A DNA stretch of 64,000 bases from NCBI RefSeq assembly GCF_030247185.1, contig NC_080572.1:85262435-85326434 (forward strand), given 5' to 3'. Origin of the DNA: Malaya genurostris. Taxonomy: Eukaryota; Arthropoda; Insecta; Diptera; Culicidae. Under the pieces are notes generated by a model. The model worked only from the letters and a program-made list of their open reading frames with translations. It was not told where the DNA came from and did no database searches. Both the position numbers and the translations under genes were made by a program. How positions within the stretch are numbered: position 1 is the first letter of the stretch; every line of letters starts with the position of its first letter. Positions 28,700 to 44,055 of the stretch are shown here, piece after piece.

Positions 28700-31039
28700 A
28701 GTAAGTACCTAATAAGGGGTGATTTTTTGCTGGTGTCTTTTTGGCAAAACTGTATTCGACAGATCACACGTGAATCGTGTCTTGTGTCATTGATTAGTTT
28801 GGTCTATAAATTATTCATGAATCGTCGTTTGGCGGTCAACATTCACATGAGATCATCTTCAAACCAGAGGTGGAAATAAGCCCATTTTGCGCATGAATAT
28901 GTGAATCAAGATTTCCAATTGAGAATCAAAAAACCGAACACTGTGAATTAAAAAATTAGCAAAACTAAAATTACGGTTATGTCTTAAATTGTGGGAAATG
29001 AAATTGAAGACCTTTTTAAATTTTAAGTAAAACCAAAATTTATCTTATCAAAAGTCATTCGTTACAAAATTCATTATAATATCTACAATAAATATGTGAT
29101 ATGAAACGATAATATGATGATTATTTACATTTACTGTACATCAATAAATTTGCTTATTTCCACCCCTGCTTCAAACATTACATTATATTGATCGTTCTAT
29201 CGATTCCAAAAAAGATTTCATCAATTATCTCATTTTTCTTGTGTTTGTTTTTTTTTTTTGAAAATCAAATCATCATTTGAATTTTTTTTCAAAATTATCG
29301 TTGGAACACGCTTAACCTTGTGGTATTTCTTTCCATACATGCACTACTCGTACAACTATGTAAACTGATAAGATCTCAGGTGGACCAAAAACTGAGATTC
29401 GACCATCTGTCCTAGCTGATGAATTTCAACGTTCAATCATCAGGAATCAGAATAAATTGGCTCAGAGGCCACGTTTTTCTTATGATTTCAAGATTTGAAG
29501 AGACGATCTCCAATTATCGCTGGATTTGTCGGAGACGAAAAACTATTTCCTTACACTTCAAAATTCACCAACCATCGCCTAAGGTCTTTAATGGGTTATC
29601 AAAGTCCTCCACCGATTGGCACATGGTGTTCTGGCCCCATGCGATTCCACCGACACGACAGTCGGGTGAATGATGCATGTAATGTAGATTCTGTTTTTTT
29701 TTCAGTTCCCCCTCACACAACCTCCCTCTGTGATCAACCTTTTTCTTTTTGCTCTCATTTCCTCTTGGACGAATTTATTTTCACATCATACGGACCGTGT
29801 GGAGGAGGATTCGAAGACATACACACTCACGCCGTCCGGACTGTTTGCCGGTTGCTCGGTTTGGTGTGTATTTTTTTCCCGATTCATACACGATCGATTC
29901 AATAAAAACCATTTATAGCGGCAATTGGAAGAGAAGACGAACAAATGGAAAACCCCTAATGCGCTTACATGGTCTTAACCGGCTTCCCCACTATCCTGTC
30001 TGTCCCCTGGTTGCGGTGGCAGCGACTCACAAGAAGGCACGTTGAATACGCTTCCACTGAACTCTGGCACCGGGTTGTGGCAATTGTGACTCGCAAGTAC
30101 TTCACCTACCAACGTCCACGTGGTTTGTAGGAAGAGATAAAAAACAGCAATTCGGATCCAGTTCGGAGTCTAGAGAACAGATTGAACAATATGTGTAAAT
30201 AATTAAATTTGAAGAACTGCGACGGAAAAGTGGTTTTATACACTTCGAAGATTTCCCTCGTCGTCGGTAGGTCAGGACTGGACGACATCAACGGCGAATC
30301 GTTGCTTCGACTCTGTCTGTATTCTTCCGTAAGAAGCTCACGAAGCGGAACCGAATTGACGGTGGAAGGAAATTGGACTGATTCGAGCTCTATTTCGGAC
30401 TACCCATCAGAAGCAAAGTGACGTGGAACTATATTGATCTGCTGGCTGTGGATCGTCATGTGAAGATCCGTATGACTTCGGAGCAAATGTGCAAAGACGA
30501 AAAAAAAACAGTTGATGATTCGATTGGGTAGCTTATTTTCATGGTATTTCTTTCCATAGTTGCAAGTGTAACAGATGCCATTTGACCGGAACGACGGATT
30601 TCCGCTTTGAGGTTGAGACAGACGAAGTATGTTGAGTGTGTATAGGGTCTCACAGCGTATGCGGGACGCATATGTTCGATTTGTTGATGTGTTGAATTGA
30701 ATTAAAATAAAGTTGATGACAGGAAAGAACGTAAAGTACAAGGTATGGATAAAACTTTACATACACATCATTTGTTTCGCATGGATGGAAATTTAACAAC
30801 AAAAGCAAATGTTATTAAGGTGCCGTGATTTTCCGACGATCCAATTATCATCCAACAATTTTTTAAATAAGAGGAATGTTCGAATAGGAAAGGCCGTTTC
30901 GTTATAAAAAAACACTATCTTTTAAAATAAGTAATTCATGGGTTAAACATTTTTTGTATGTAAGACTCATAACCGTCGCTCAATCGGTCACTTATAAATT
31001 TCACTCTTAATAGAACCGCGTTTGGCTAAACATTCTGCG
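28700..31039. other. Unassigned region with one mariner-end-like motif
   Basis: At 28713 'aggggtgattttttgc' resembles the end of the DD41D elements at 44056 and 51930 (AAGGGTGATTTTTT), so a solo end of a related element may lie here. From 29400 to 30750 the sequence is less AT-rich and partly unique-looking, with several overlapping frames (up to 136 codons, 29495-29905) but no domain or splice-site support. It may be host DNA. Confidence 0.3.
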
Positions 31040-31921
31040 AAATGCGTGAACTCAGAACAACGTGGAAAAATTGTGTACTAATGGTGCACAGAACGTGGGC
31101 TGTCACTGAGAAAGAGAGCAAAAATGGAAGGAGTAACAAGAAGCATCGATCAGGCCGAGGGTTCAAAAGCTGTACAATACGATTCTTGCTGGAAATTTGA
31201 ACTGCATAATCATGGACAACGAAACCTACGTGAAACTCGATTACAAATCCTTGCCGGGTCACAATATTATACGGTGCGAGAAGGGCAAGTATTAAACCAG
31301 TCCGATACATCGATTGAAGTCGAAAAATTTGGTAAGAAAGCTATGGTCTGGCAAGCAATTTGTAGCTACGGTAAGATTTCGAAACCTTTCATCACCACTG
31401 CTTCAATGAACAGCGCAATATACATCAAGGAATGTTTGAAAAAACGACTTCTACCCATGATTCGAAGCCACATGGATCCTGTTGTCTTCTGGCCAGATCT
31501 TGCTTCTTGCCACTACTCGAAATCAACGGTAGAGTGATATACTACCAAAAATGTCACTTTCGTCCCAAAAGACATGAATCCACCAAATTGCCTACAACTT
31601 CGACCAATTGAGGAATTTTGGGCATTAACGAAGGCACATCTTAGGAAATATGTCTCGGCAGCCGAAACCATTGAACAGTTCGAAAAAGATTTAAAAAAAG
31701 TGTCCAAACTTGTCGCCAAGAAATCTGTACGAAATTTAATGAGGAACGTTCGCAAGAAGGTGCGCCAGCTAGTCTACAATGGCTAAGTAGCAAATGTTGA
31801 GAATAATATTCTTCTGTTGTAGTCTAATATTATCAGTATATCGAATAAAATTTGAATATCTAAAACTTGTGAATTATTTACAGCGAAATCAAAGTGCGTG
31901 CATACTTTCTGGGACAGTCTT
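31040..31921 (+). mobile_element. ITmD37E transposon copy 2, internally deleted
   Basis: The right end is complete: the reverse complement of ACTGTCCCAGAAAGTATG ends at 31918-31921, followed by TA. The left end is missing; homology to copy 1 begins just before the transposase start. About 260 bp are absent at 31132-31140 relative to 14685-14945, removing the second half of the DNA-binding region. Confidence 0.85.
31042..31786 (+). pseudogene. ITmD37E transposase, deleted and interrupted
   Basis: The catalytic domain is recognisable but the first Asp region reads out of frame at about 31213 (HNHGQRNLRETR in place of the IIMDDETY frame). The rest follows at 31255-31537 (EGQVLNQSDTSIEVEKFGKK, FWPDLASCHYSKSTVE), then a TGA in place of Trp at 31536. 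From 31574 the Glu region continues (NCLQLRPIEEFWALTK) to VRQLVYNG. Copy 1 has Trp (EWY) at the interrupted codon. Non-functional. Confidence 0.85.
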
Positions 31922-31989
31922 TATAAAAAAAGTTTTCCAAAATTTTCTGTTAATCGTAAAAGACTACGTAGACTTTTGGTGGCGAAGGA

Positions 31990-32500
31990 AAATAATGTAA
32001 ATATCGGCATCTTCAATACTTTGCTCAGCTGGTCACCCGGAAGCGTCTTATAATCAAAATTCATGTTGGGTTCAACATGCATGATTAAAGCATGTTGATT
32101 ATCCGAACGATAATTTGTCGTATAACTTACGGGCCCTTGGTTTTACTGATGCGGCTTGATTTTCGCTTCATTTTAGCTTTTGCTACTTCCATGTTATAAC
32201 ATTACTCATATGCTTCGAAGTTTACAGCTTTTTGAACAAATCTCGTACCTTTTTTACAGATGAATGTACCAAAGTTACGTCCAAAGTTTCCATTGCACTG
32301 AAAGCGAAACTCCTCACCATACTTTCGAATCGTGTTATGAAGTGCTTCTTCAATTTTCACCAGCTGACTCAGTGGAACGTTGGAAAAAGTGCACCTTATG
32401 TACATGATTCTCTTGGGATTTTCCGGGAAAACTTAATGTATCAGCTGTTGAAACGTCATGTGAAAACAACGAACGCTTAGACTTTTTAAGACACCCTATA
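31990..32500 (-). pseudogene. Possible Tc1/mariner N-terminal fragment and terminal repeat
   Basis: At 32480-32502 the minus strand begins TATAGGGTGTCTTAAAAAGT, which looks like a Tc1/mariner end next to TA. Downstream on the minus strand is a short frame with LVKIEEALHNTIRKYGEE, then FGRNFGTF, resembling the helix-turn-helix and GRPR-type region of Tc1/mariner transposases. No catalytic domain follows. The call is tentative. Confidence 0.35.
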
Positions 32501-32748
32501 AAACATGATTTCGAAGGAAAAAAAACCTTTTTTTAGCCTCGTTTGAGAAAACGATTGAGTTTTGAGAAACGATTCGGTATTGGAACCGGAATTCGAAAAT
32601 CGGTGTAACCGAAGTCACTTAAACTCACCTGAGAAGCTGAATAGTTTACATTTGATTCAAACTGTTTGAAAATCAGTGTAGACGTCTTTGAGAAATCGTA
32701 CTGCGTATTGAATTTTTGAGTATCTTCCGAATCGAAAACTGAATACCG

Positions 32749-33967
32749 CACGGAACGACCGAAATCAGCATTTTCGCGAAAAATTTAGTTGATTTGCTGA
32801 TTTTAGTTAGTTATTTTTTGAGACAACTAAAAAAATCTTTCTTTTGCTAATTTAGATTTTTTATTCTCATTCCCTTAATAATAATAAAATATTTGTTGAA
32901 ATGAATATTTTTTTTAGTTGAATTCACAAATTAAACGTGCTGTCATTTCTTAGCTAAGGCACATTTCATTTCCATTCCACTAATTTTTTAGTTGAATTAA
33001 AGAAATAAAATGTTGTTTTCAACCAATATGAATGGTTGAATTGGCTTCTGCAATCTGCAGCTATATGGCGCCCTGTCACCGAAACGGTAACACCGTAATG
33101 ACTACTAGCCACTAGATGGCACACTACTACCGAAAAATTTTCAGACGCGGTTGTCTTTTCTATATTGGCAGGTATAAATACGATGTTGTATTGGAGAAAA
33201 AGACATAAACGAAACATAAACATCTTTTTGATTTTTTTTTCTTCTAAATCACTGTTTTCTTCATTCTCACTGAAAACTTTGAGCACTCGGAAAACAAAAA
33301 CCGAATACAAGTAGTACACCGGACGGCGCAGCTCGGAAGGTTTGAAGATACAAAAAAACTTCATCACACTTAGAGTGAAACATTCGAAATTCACTTCACT
33401 GTTCCGCGTAAAAACATTATTACGCACAATCGCTTCAAGTGCGCACAAATTCTGAATAAATACGATTTTCTCTAACAGTTTACGACATTTTTACATATCG
33501 GTTTAGAAATTTAACTAAAGATATATCGAACACATGCGAAAAACATCAAAACAATTTTCAAGTAGTTTCAATAAGACTGTCCTTTTTAGCTTTTTAATGG
33601 ATTGTTTTGCTTTGACACTTCTCATGAGTTTTTGGCTAATAAACTTGTTAATAATATCCATTTCAGTTTTGTTTTCTTTGTGCTGTCCTTCAGTAACGAT
33701 GGTGATAAATAAATAGTAACAAATTTTCTGATTTTAATGACAAAATTAGTTGTCAATGAGAATTTCGTGTTGGATTGAAATATTACTGGTTCGTGTCCAG
33801 GATATTCACCAACTAAACACATTCTCTAAAAATAAGAGTTTTTTCAGCAAAGTAAATTCCCAATTTTAACTAATTTTATAATTATTTTGGAAATTTTGTT
33901 GTTAAAATCAACTAATTCAAAAACAGTAATACGAATAAGGCGCAGAACTAATTTCGGTCGTTCCGTG
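32749..33967. mobile_element. CACGG-type TIR element A
   Basis: Perfect inverted ends CACGGAACGACCGAAAT (17 bp) lie at both termini, flanked by CG on each side (32747-32748, 33968-33969), a possible 2-bp target duplication. Subterminal TTAGTTG/CAACTAA motifs occur in both orientations (32790-32850, 33855-33920). Homologous, in inverted orientation, to the 846-bp element at 55871-56716. Flanking DNA matches family D paralogs near 25540, supporting insertion into a pre-existing repeat. The 160-codon minus-strand frame (32966-33448) is not kept open in the other copy. No transposase, so non-autonomous. Confidence 0.75.
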
Positions 33968-33969
33968 CG

Positions 33970-34615
33970 CTAAAACTGAAATAAATTTATTTTGTTATCG
34001 ACTATCCAAATCTGCAAACCCGATAAACCTGATTACTTTATGTGAAATAAAAATTTTTATACTAATCACCCTTTAACACTTTTCATATGAACTTGAGTTT
34101 GTAAAAACCGGTTGAACCATCTCCGAGAAAATTGAGTGAAATTATTTGTAACACACGCATTTGCTGATCTCGACGAACTGATTCGAATGGTACATAGGTG
34201 CTATGTTCTTCCAGCATTTATTTCTGTAAATAGTTTAAATCAATATAATTATGGTATTACTTTCAACTCGAAAATTCTGTCATTATCTGGTTTACATATG
34301 TCATATTCGAACGATTATGTTGCCAAAAATGAACCATGTTAAAATCGGTCCGAAACAAAAAGTCATGAAAAAAGATGCTGTAGAAACAATTGTGTGTTAC
34401 AGTACAAAAAATCGTGTTTCACGTTGCTCCCAAGCATTGTACAGTGGGGAAAAAACGATCAAAAACGTGACTTTGCTCAATAATTTTATAAAAACCTAAG
34501 AAAATATTTTCAAAGTTAGTATTTCTTATACAAATTTTTCCGTAGAATCGATTTATGATAGTTAGAAGATCCGCAAAATTCACTATCATGCCCGTTTTGC
34601 TCCAATTCCTTTTCA
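33970..34615 (+). repeat. Family D paralog holding the empty Juan site
   Basis: About 33985-34440 aligns with 25560-26390. At 34395-34425 it reads 'gtacaaaaaatcgtgtttc' without the Juan fragment present at 26218-26345, so it preserves the pre-insertion state. No coding evidence. Confidence 0.65.
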
Positions 34616-34674
34616 GAGTTTCATAGTTAGTTTTCGAAGTAAAGTCAGAACTTCGAAAACTAACTATGAAACTC
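34616..34674. other. Perfect 25-bp inverted repeat (hairpin)
   Basis: The arm at 34616-34640 (starts GAGTTTCATAGTTAG) is perfectly complementary to the arm at 34650-34674 (ends CTATGAAACTC), with a 9-base loop (aaagtcaga). Weak complementarity extends several bases outward. It could be a tiny palindromic element or a transcribed hairpin. No terminal duplication was identified. Confidence 0.7.
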
Positions 34675-34868
34675 AGGAAAAAATTCAATTCGACCAATCG
34701 GAAGGTATTCCTGATATGCTCATAAGTTATACAAATGGATTGTTTTTAATAAGATTGACCACATATAACTATATTCTGTTTTACCCCCAGTCATCTTCTT
34801 TCATGAATTTACAGAAAAAAAGTTCTACTGATCGGTGTTTGGACCAATATTGGTTAAACAAGACAGTT

Positions 34869-34986
34869 TTTTTTTGTTTCAATTATAGAGGCTTTAACAT
34901 CTTAGGTCATTCGCTTCTTCGGACCAGAAAATCTTTCTGACCCTATGTGCGGGGTTGGGAATCGAACCCAGGCGGGCTGCGTCCCC
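34869..34986 (-). mobile_element. tRNA-derived SINE, 5'-truncated
   Basis: On the minus strand it has a B box (GGTTCGATTCC, complement at 34960-34970), a conserved body ('ggtccgaagaagcgaatgacc' complement) and an A-rich tail (T-run at 34866-34876). It is flanked by a 12-bp target-site duplication, AACAAGACAGTT (34857-34868 and 34987-34998). The A box is missing. Related copies lie at 48095-48210 and 63153-63306. Confidence 0.8.
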
Positions 34987-34999
34987 AACAAGACAGTTC

Positions 35000-35200
35000 T
35001 ATGTTTCGCATATAACCTGAAATAATAATTAAAAGAGTTTCCATGATCGAATGCGTCGTGCTACATTGTTTTATCTCAATTTTCCCACAAATATAATTTA
35101 ATGTTGAATTCAGCATTACAATCCCGAAGCAGATCCAATATGACCTACTAATGTTTGTTCATATCGCGTAAAACACATCTGTAATCCAATCAAACACAAT
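35000..35200. other. Short unassigned spacer
   Basis: AT-rich sequence between the SINE and the RTE element; nothing recognised. Confidence 0.4.
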
Positions 35201-35215
35201 GGGAATGACAGTACT

Positions 35216-37509
35216 TACCTTACCTAACAGCTATAGGCCTTGGGTGTCCTTTGCTGTATCAAGCATATGTCTCCACATAACTCGGTCCATGGCTGCTCGT
35301 CGCCAGCCACTCAAGGCACGGATGCTTCTGAAATCACCCTTCACTTGATCGATCCATCTTGCTCGCTGCGCTTCTCTTCTTCTTGTATCAGTCGGATTGG
35401 ATTAAAGAGCCATTTTCACTGGGCTGTCGTCCGACATCCTTATGACATGCCCAGTCCATCGTAGACGTTCGATTTTAGCGGTCCGTACGATAGGTGGTTC
35501 TCCTAGCAGCTGTTGCAATTCGTGATTCATACGCCGTCTCCACGTTCCGTCTTCCATCTGCACTCCACCATAGATGGTCCTCACTACCTTTCTTTCGAAA
35601 ACACTGAGGGCGCGTTGGTCCTCTGCCAACATAGTCCAGGTCTCGTGGCCATAGGGAACACCCGGTCTAATGAACGTTTTGTTGATGGTTAATTTCGTGC
35701 GGTGGCGTACTTTTCTCGATCGGATGGTTTTTCTAAGTCCAAAGTACGCACGATTCCCTGCCAAAATACGTCTATACGAATTTCTCTGCTGGTGTCATTA
35801 TCGGCGATCACCAGTGAGCCCAAATACACGAACTCGTCAACCACCTCGATATCGTCACCGTCTATCAATATTCGTGGTCTTTCTTCTCTAGAGCCTCTTC
35901 TTCTCATGTGTTTGTTTTTCGATGCATTTATGCCCAGTCCGATACGCCTAGCTTCAATTTTCTGTCCGATGTAGGTTTCCGTCATCTTCTCAAGGTTACG
36001 TGTCACAATATCAATATCGTCAGCGAAGCCAAACAGTTGTATTGACTTTCGGAAGATCGTGACACTCGTGTCGATCCTCGCTCTTCGAATCACACCTTCC
36101 AGGGCAATATTGAACAAGATACAAGAAAGTCCATCACCTTGACGTAGCCCTCTCCGAAATTCGAAGGGACTCGAGAGCGTCCCAGATATTCGGACGTAGC
36201 ACATCACTCTATCCATCGTTGCTTTGACCAATCGCGTCAGTTTATCCGGGAAACCGTATTCGTGCATGATCTGCCATAGCTGTTTTCGATCGATTGTGTC
36301 GTATGCCGCTTTGAAGTCAATGAATAGGTGATGCGTGGGTACGTTGTATTCACGACACTTCTGGAGTACTTGTCTTATCGCGAATATGTGATCCGTAGTG
36401 GCGCGGGCTCCAATAAATCCCGCTTGGTACGGCCCTACGAATTCCTTAGCTATTGGTAATAGACGACGGCAAAGGATTTTGGAGAGTACCTTGTAGGCGG
36501 CATTCATGCAATGTGATTGCGCGGTAATTGAAACAATCTAGCTTTTCGCCCTTTTTGTAGACGAATCATACCACTCCATCCATCCATTCCTGCGGTAGAA
36601 TCTCCTCCTCCCAAATCTTAGAAATCATCCAGTGCAGCGCTCTAGCCAGTGCCTCTCCTCCATGTTTGAGCAGCTCGCCTGGTAACTGATCATTGCCCGC
36701 GGCTTTGTTGTTCCTCAGTTTTCCGATCTCCTCACTTATCTCCGTCAGAGCAGTGCTACTCACGGCGGACCTTATGTTCCTCCAGCCGTCTTCAAGAGTC
36801 GCCGCACCAAGCTGCTCTTCCGTTGGTAGCACTAGCTCCAGTTGTTGCGCGTATTCCTCTGCAGTACGAATGCTACGTAGCTGCTTTGGTAGAAGGTAGC
36901 CGCTCGATGCCCACTTTTCCACACCTTCTGTCCCGTCCAACAAAGTTCCTGCAGTGTTACGACATCGAAGTCGCGGATTTGAAGCTCATCATGCAGCATT
37001 CGGTCGTATCCTGGGAAGCCAAGCGATTTGCAGTTCCATGTGCCAAGCTTCCAATCGTAGTCCTTATTTCGTCGCGTAGGTCTTTGCCGATTATTCCGAG
37101 TCGTATTTATATCTTGATTATTCGTAACTTCCTTTTTCCGGGTGGCTTGTTAGGCCTGCACCAACCTCCTGTCTCGCCGGAGGGCCATCGTGTCAGCACT
37201 GTTTAGAGTCCCACACTGACACAAGGACGGTAATCAGCCGCTCCTAACATGGAGAACAGACGCTGTTTCGAGCCGCCCCAACATGGGAAGCAGACGCTCG
37301 GGTAGGCTCGCTCTCTGTAAAGAGAAGGCAAGCCCCGCCTTCACTGTCAGCATACGACCAAGGTCCCACCGGGGTTGGTTACCCGATCTTTCCTATGGTT
37401 ACTCGTACCCCAGCCGGCACCGCGGGGAGGTAGGGATAGGAGTTACTGGACAAGAGGCTAGGAACCACATTGGGGCCTGAATTGCGCATTGTCCAGTCGT
37501 ATACCAACC
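35216..37509 (-). mobile_element. RTE-clade LINE, both ends present, internally deleted
   Basis: The element reads on the minus strand. A 15-bp duplication, GGGAATGACAGTACT, flanks it (35201-35215 and 37510-37524). The 5' end is at 37509 ('cggttggtatacgactgg' on the minus strand) and the 3' end is a short GGTAA-type repeat at 35216-35226. The 5' UTR is followed by the start of an APE endonuclease, a deletion, and then the reverse transcriptase. The style (NAAYKVLSKILCRRLLP, THHLFIDFKAAYDTI, FADDIDI) is that of mosquito RTE elements such as JAM1. Confidence 0.88.
35230..37050 (-). pseudogene. RTE endonuclease-reverse transcriptase, disrupted
   Basis: Minus-strand order: endonuclease start at about 37045-36900 (LGTWNCKSLGFPGYD, then TLQELCW with the metal-binding Glu). 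A frame change and loss of most of the endonuclease follow. The pre-RT and first RT motifs are at 36880-36566 (LRNNKAAGNDQLPGELLKHG). A TGA is at about 36563 and a frameshift near 36508. The core RT is at 36507-35770 (AYDTIDR, RQGDGLSCILFNIALEG, FGFADDID). Another frameshift occurs near 35770. The C-terminal ...YGHETWTMLAEDQRAL and RLRWTGHVIRM reach a TAA near 35402. In-frame text continues to a TAG near 35231. Inactive. Confidence 0.85.
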
Positions 37510-37524
37510 GGGAATGACAGTACT

Positions 37525-38165
37525 AGCCTGTTTAACCCGTTTTACCCCAATTTATATCATAAGTCGTATTTCTGGTTAAACTTTCTTTCGCATACCGAAA
37601 GTAGGATGATTGCGGTTAATGAAAATCAATTGATATGCGGGTCGTAATTGAAAAATTCACTGGTCCGAAAGTATTGATCTTTCCACTCTGAAACTTTGCC
37701 AAGATTGAGTTAAACCCCTAAGGTTTCTTTTTTGAACAAAAAAAAAAGGAAAAAAAATAGGCCCAAGTTTGAAATTTTTTTTATTTGTTTATTAATTTTT
37801 AACTTTTTTCATTACATTAACTTTAAAGGTTGTTTTATGGAATCGCTTATTTGAAGCTAAGGAAAAGACGCACATTTCACGTCTTGGACGAATTTTTGTA
37901 TCTTTATTAGATTTTATAATATAGGCTGTTGAAAAAAGGCTCTTTTTCGAAAACGCGATATTTAAAAAAATCATATCTCGGAAATTTCACGTACCATATT
38001 GAAATAAAAAAATAAGTGTCGAATATTTTCGAGTTCTTTACCGAAAAAAAATAGTTAGATGAAAAAAATAATTTGGGTGGCTGATTTTGCGTGGAATGTC
38101 CCATATATTATCGAAAATTTTCAAGGGATTTTTTCTTAAAAATTTGATACAAACCAAAAATACTA
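37525..38165. other. Unassigned AT-rich stretch
   Basis: Contains long A/T runs (37736-37760) and no recognised feature. Confidence 0.4.
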
Positions 38166-38862
38166 AGTAAAAATTTCTGATGTTGCCCCATTTTTCACGA
38201 GGTAACCGATTTTTCAATAAATGTTATTGGTTTGTAGTATCAGTATCTACGAACATGTTCGTGAAATATGTCGTCAATATTCGAATTTTTTATACCATTT
38301 TTAGTTACATAAATATTTATATACCGTTTCATTGTAATGCTTCCTGAAACTCAAGTTCTATCTCCAAATTTTGCAAACGGATAACCCTGCCACACCATAC
38401 CGACTCGATCACGCGGTGAACTTCGCATACAGCGCGCGTACACAAAAAATCTAATATTTCAAACACCATATTTGAACACAAAAATGTTTGTGCTGATTAT
38501 GAAAACCAATAATATATGCAACATTTTACCATTTAACAGATACAAAAATCGCTTTAATATCGATTTCATTGAAAAATTTGAGTAAAAATTTTAGTAAAAT
38601 TGAACATTTTCAAACAATTTTTCCTTCATCCTATGACAAAAATAGTTGTTTATCCGTTTGCGAAGTTTCGTGCAATTCGAAAAAGAACTTGAGTTTCAGG
38701 AAGCATTACAATGAAAATATATATAAATATATTTATGTAACTAAAAATAGTATAAAAAAATTCGAATATTTCACGAACATGTTCGTAGATACTAATACTA
38801 CAAAACATTAATAGTTATTGAAAAATCGGTTACCTTGTGAAAAATGGGGGGCAATTTTTACT
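38166..38862. mobile_element. Palindromic TA-flanked MITE
   Basis: About 225 bp at each end are inverted copies of each other: 38166-38395 and 38640-38862, sharing 'gttaccgatttttcaataa', 'tacgaacatgttcgtgaa' and 'gcattacaatg'. Outer ends read AGTAAAAATT in both orientations, each next to TA (38164-38165, 38863-38864). The arms have small indels, so the element is not very young. No transposase is encoded. Confidence 0.65.
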
Positions 38863-38869
38863 TACTTTA

Positions 38870-43940
<5,071 letters not shown>

Positions 43941-44055
43941 GCCACGTCTTCATTTTGCCCGGAGTATGTTGAAGAAACACCTGAACATGTGATTTTCGAT
44001 TGTCCCCGGTTTGCGGAAGTACGTAGGGAAATGCCTGCCCCAAGGGTGGATAATA
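43941..44055 (+). pseudogene. LOA/R1-like LINE ORF2 C-terminus, 5' part
   Basis: Encodes SFCPEYVEETPEHVIFDCP, then RFAEVRREM, the C-x-x-x...ET-EHV-F-CPRF motif found at the C-terminus of R1/LOA-type LINE proteins. The frame is cut by insertion of the DD41D element at 44056 and resumes at 44981. The upstream reverse transcriptase is absent. Confidence 0.65.

Noticed and set aside
32966..33448. 160-residue minus-strand frame inside element A as a transposase gene
   Set aside because: No catalytic motif is visible and the homologous stretch of element B (56180-56470) contains stops and shifts.
34930..34998. True tRNA gene from the GGTTCGATTCC B box (also at 48173 and 63239)
   Set aside because: The box is shared by three copies with the same non-tRNA body and A-rich tail, so these are SINEs; no complete cloverleaf is present.
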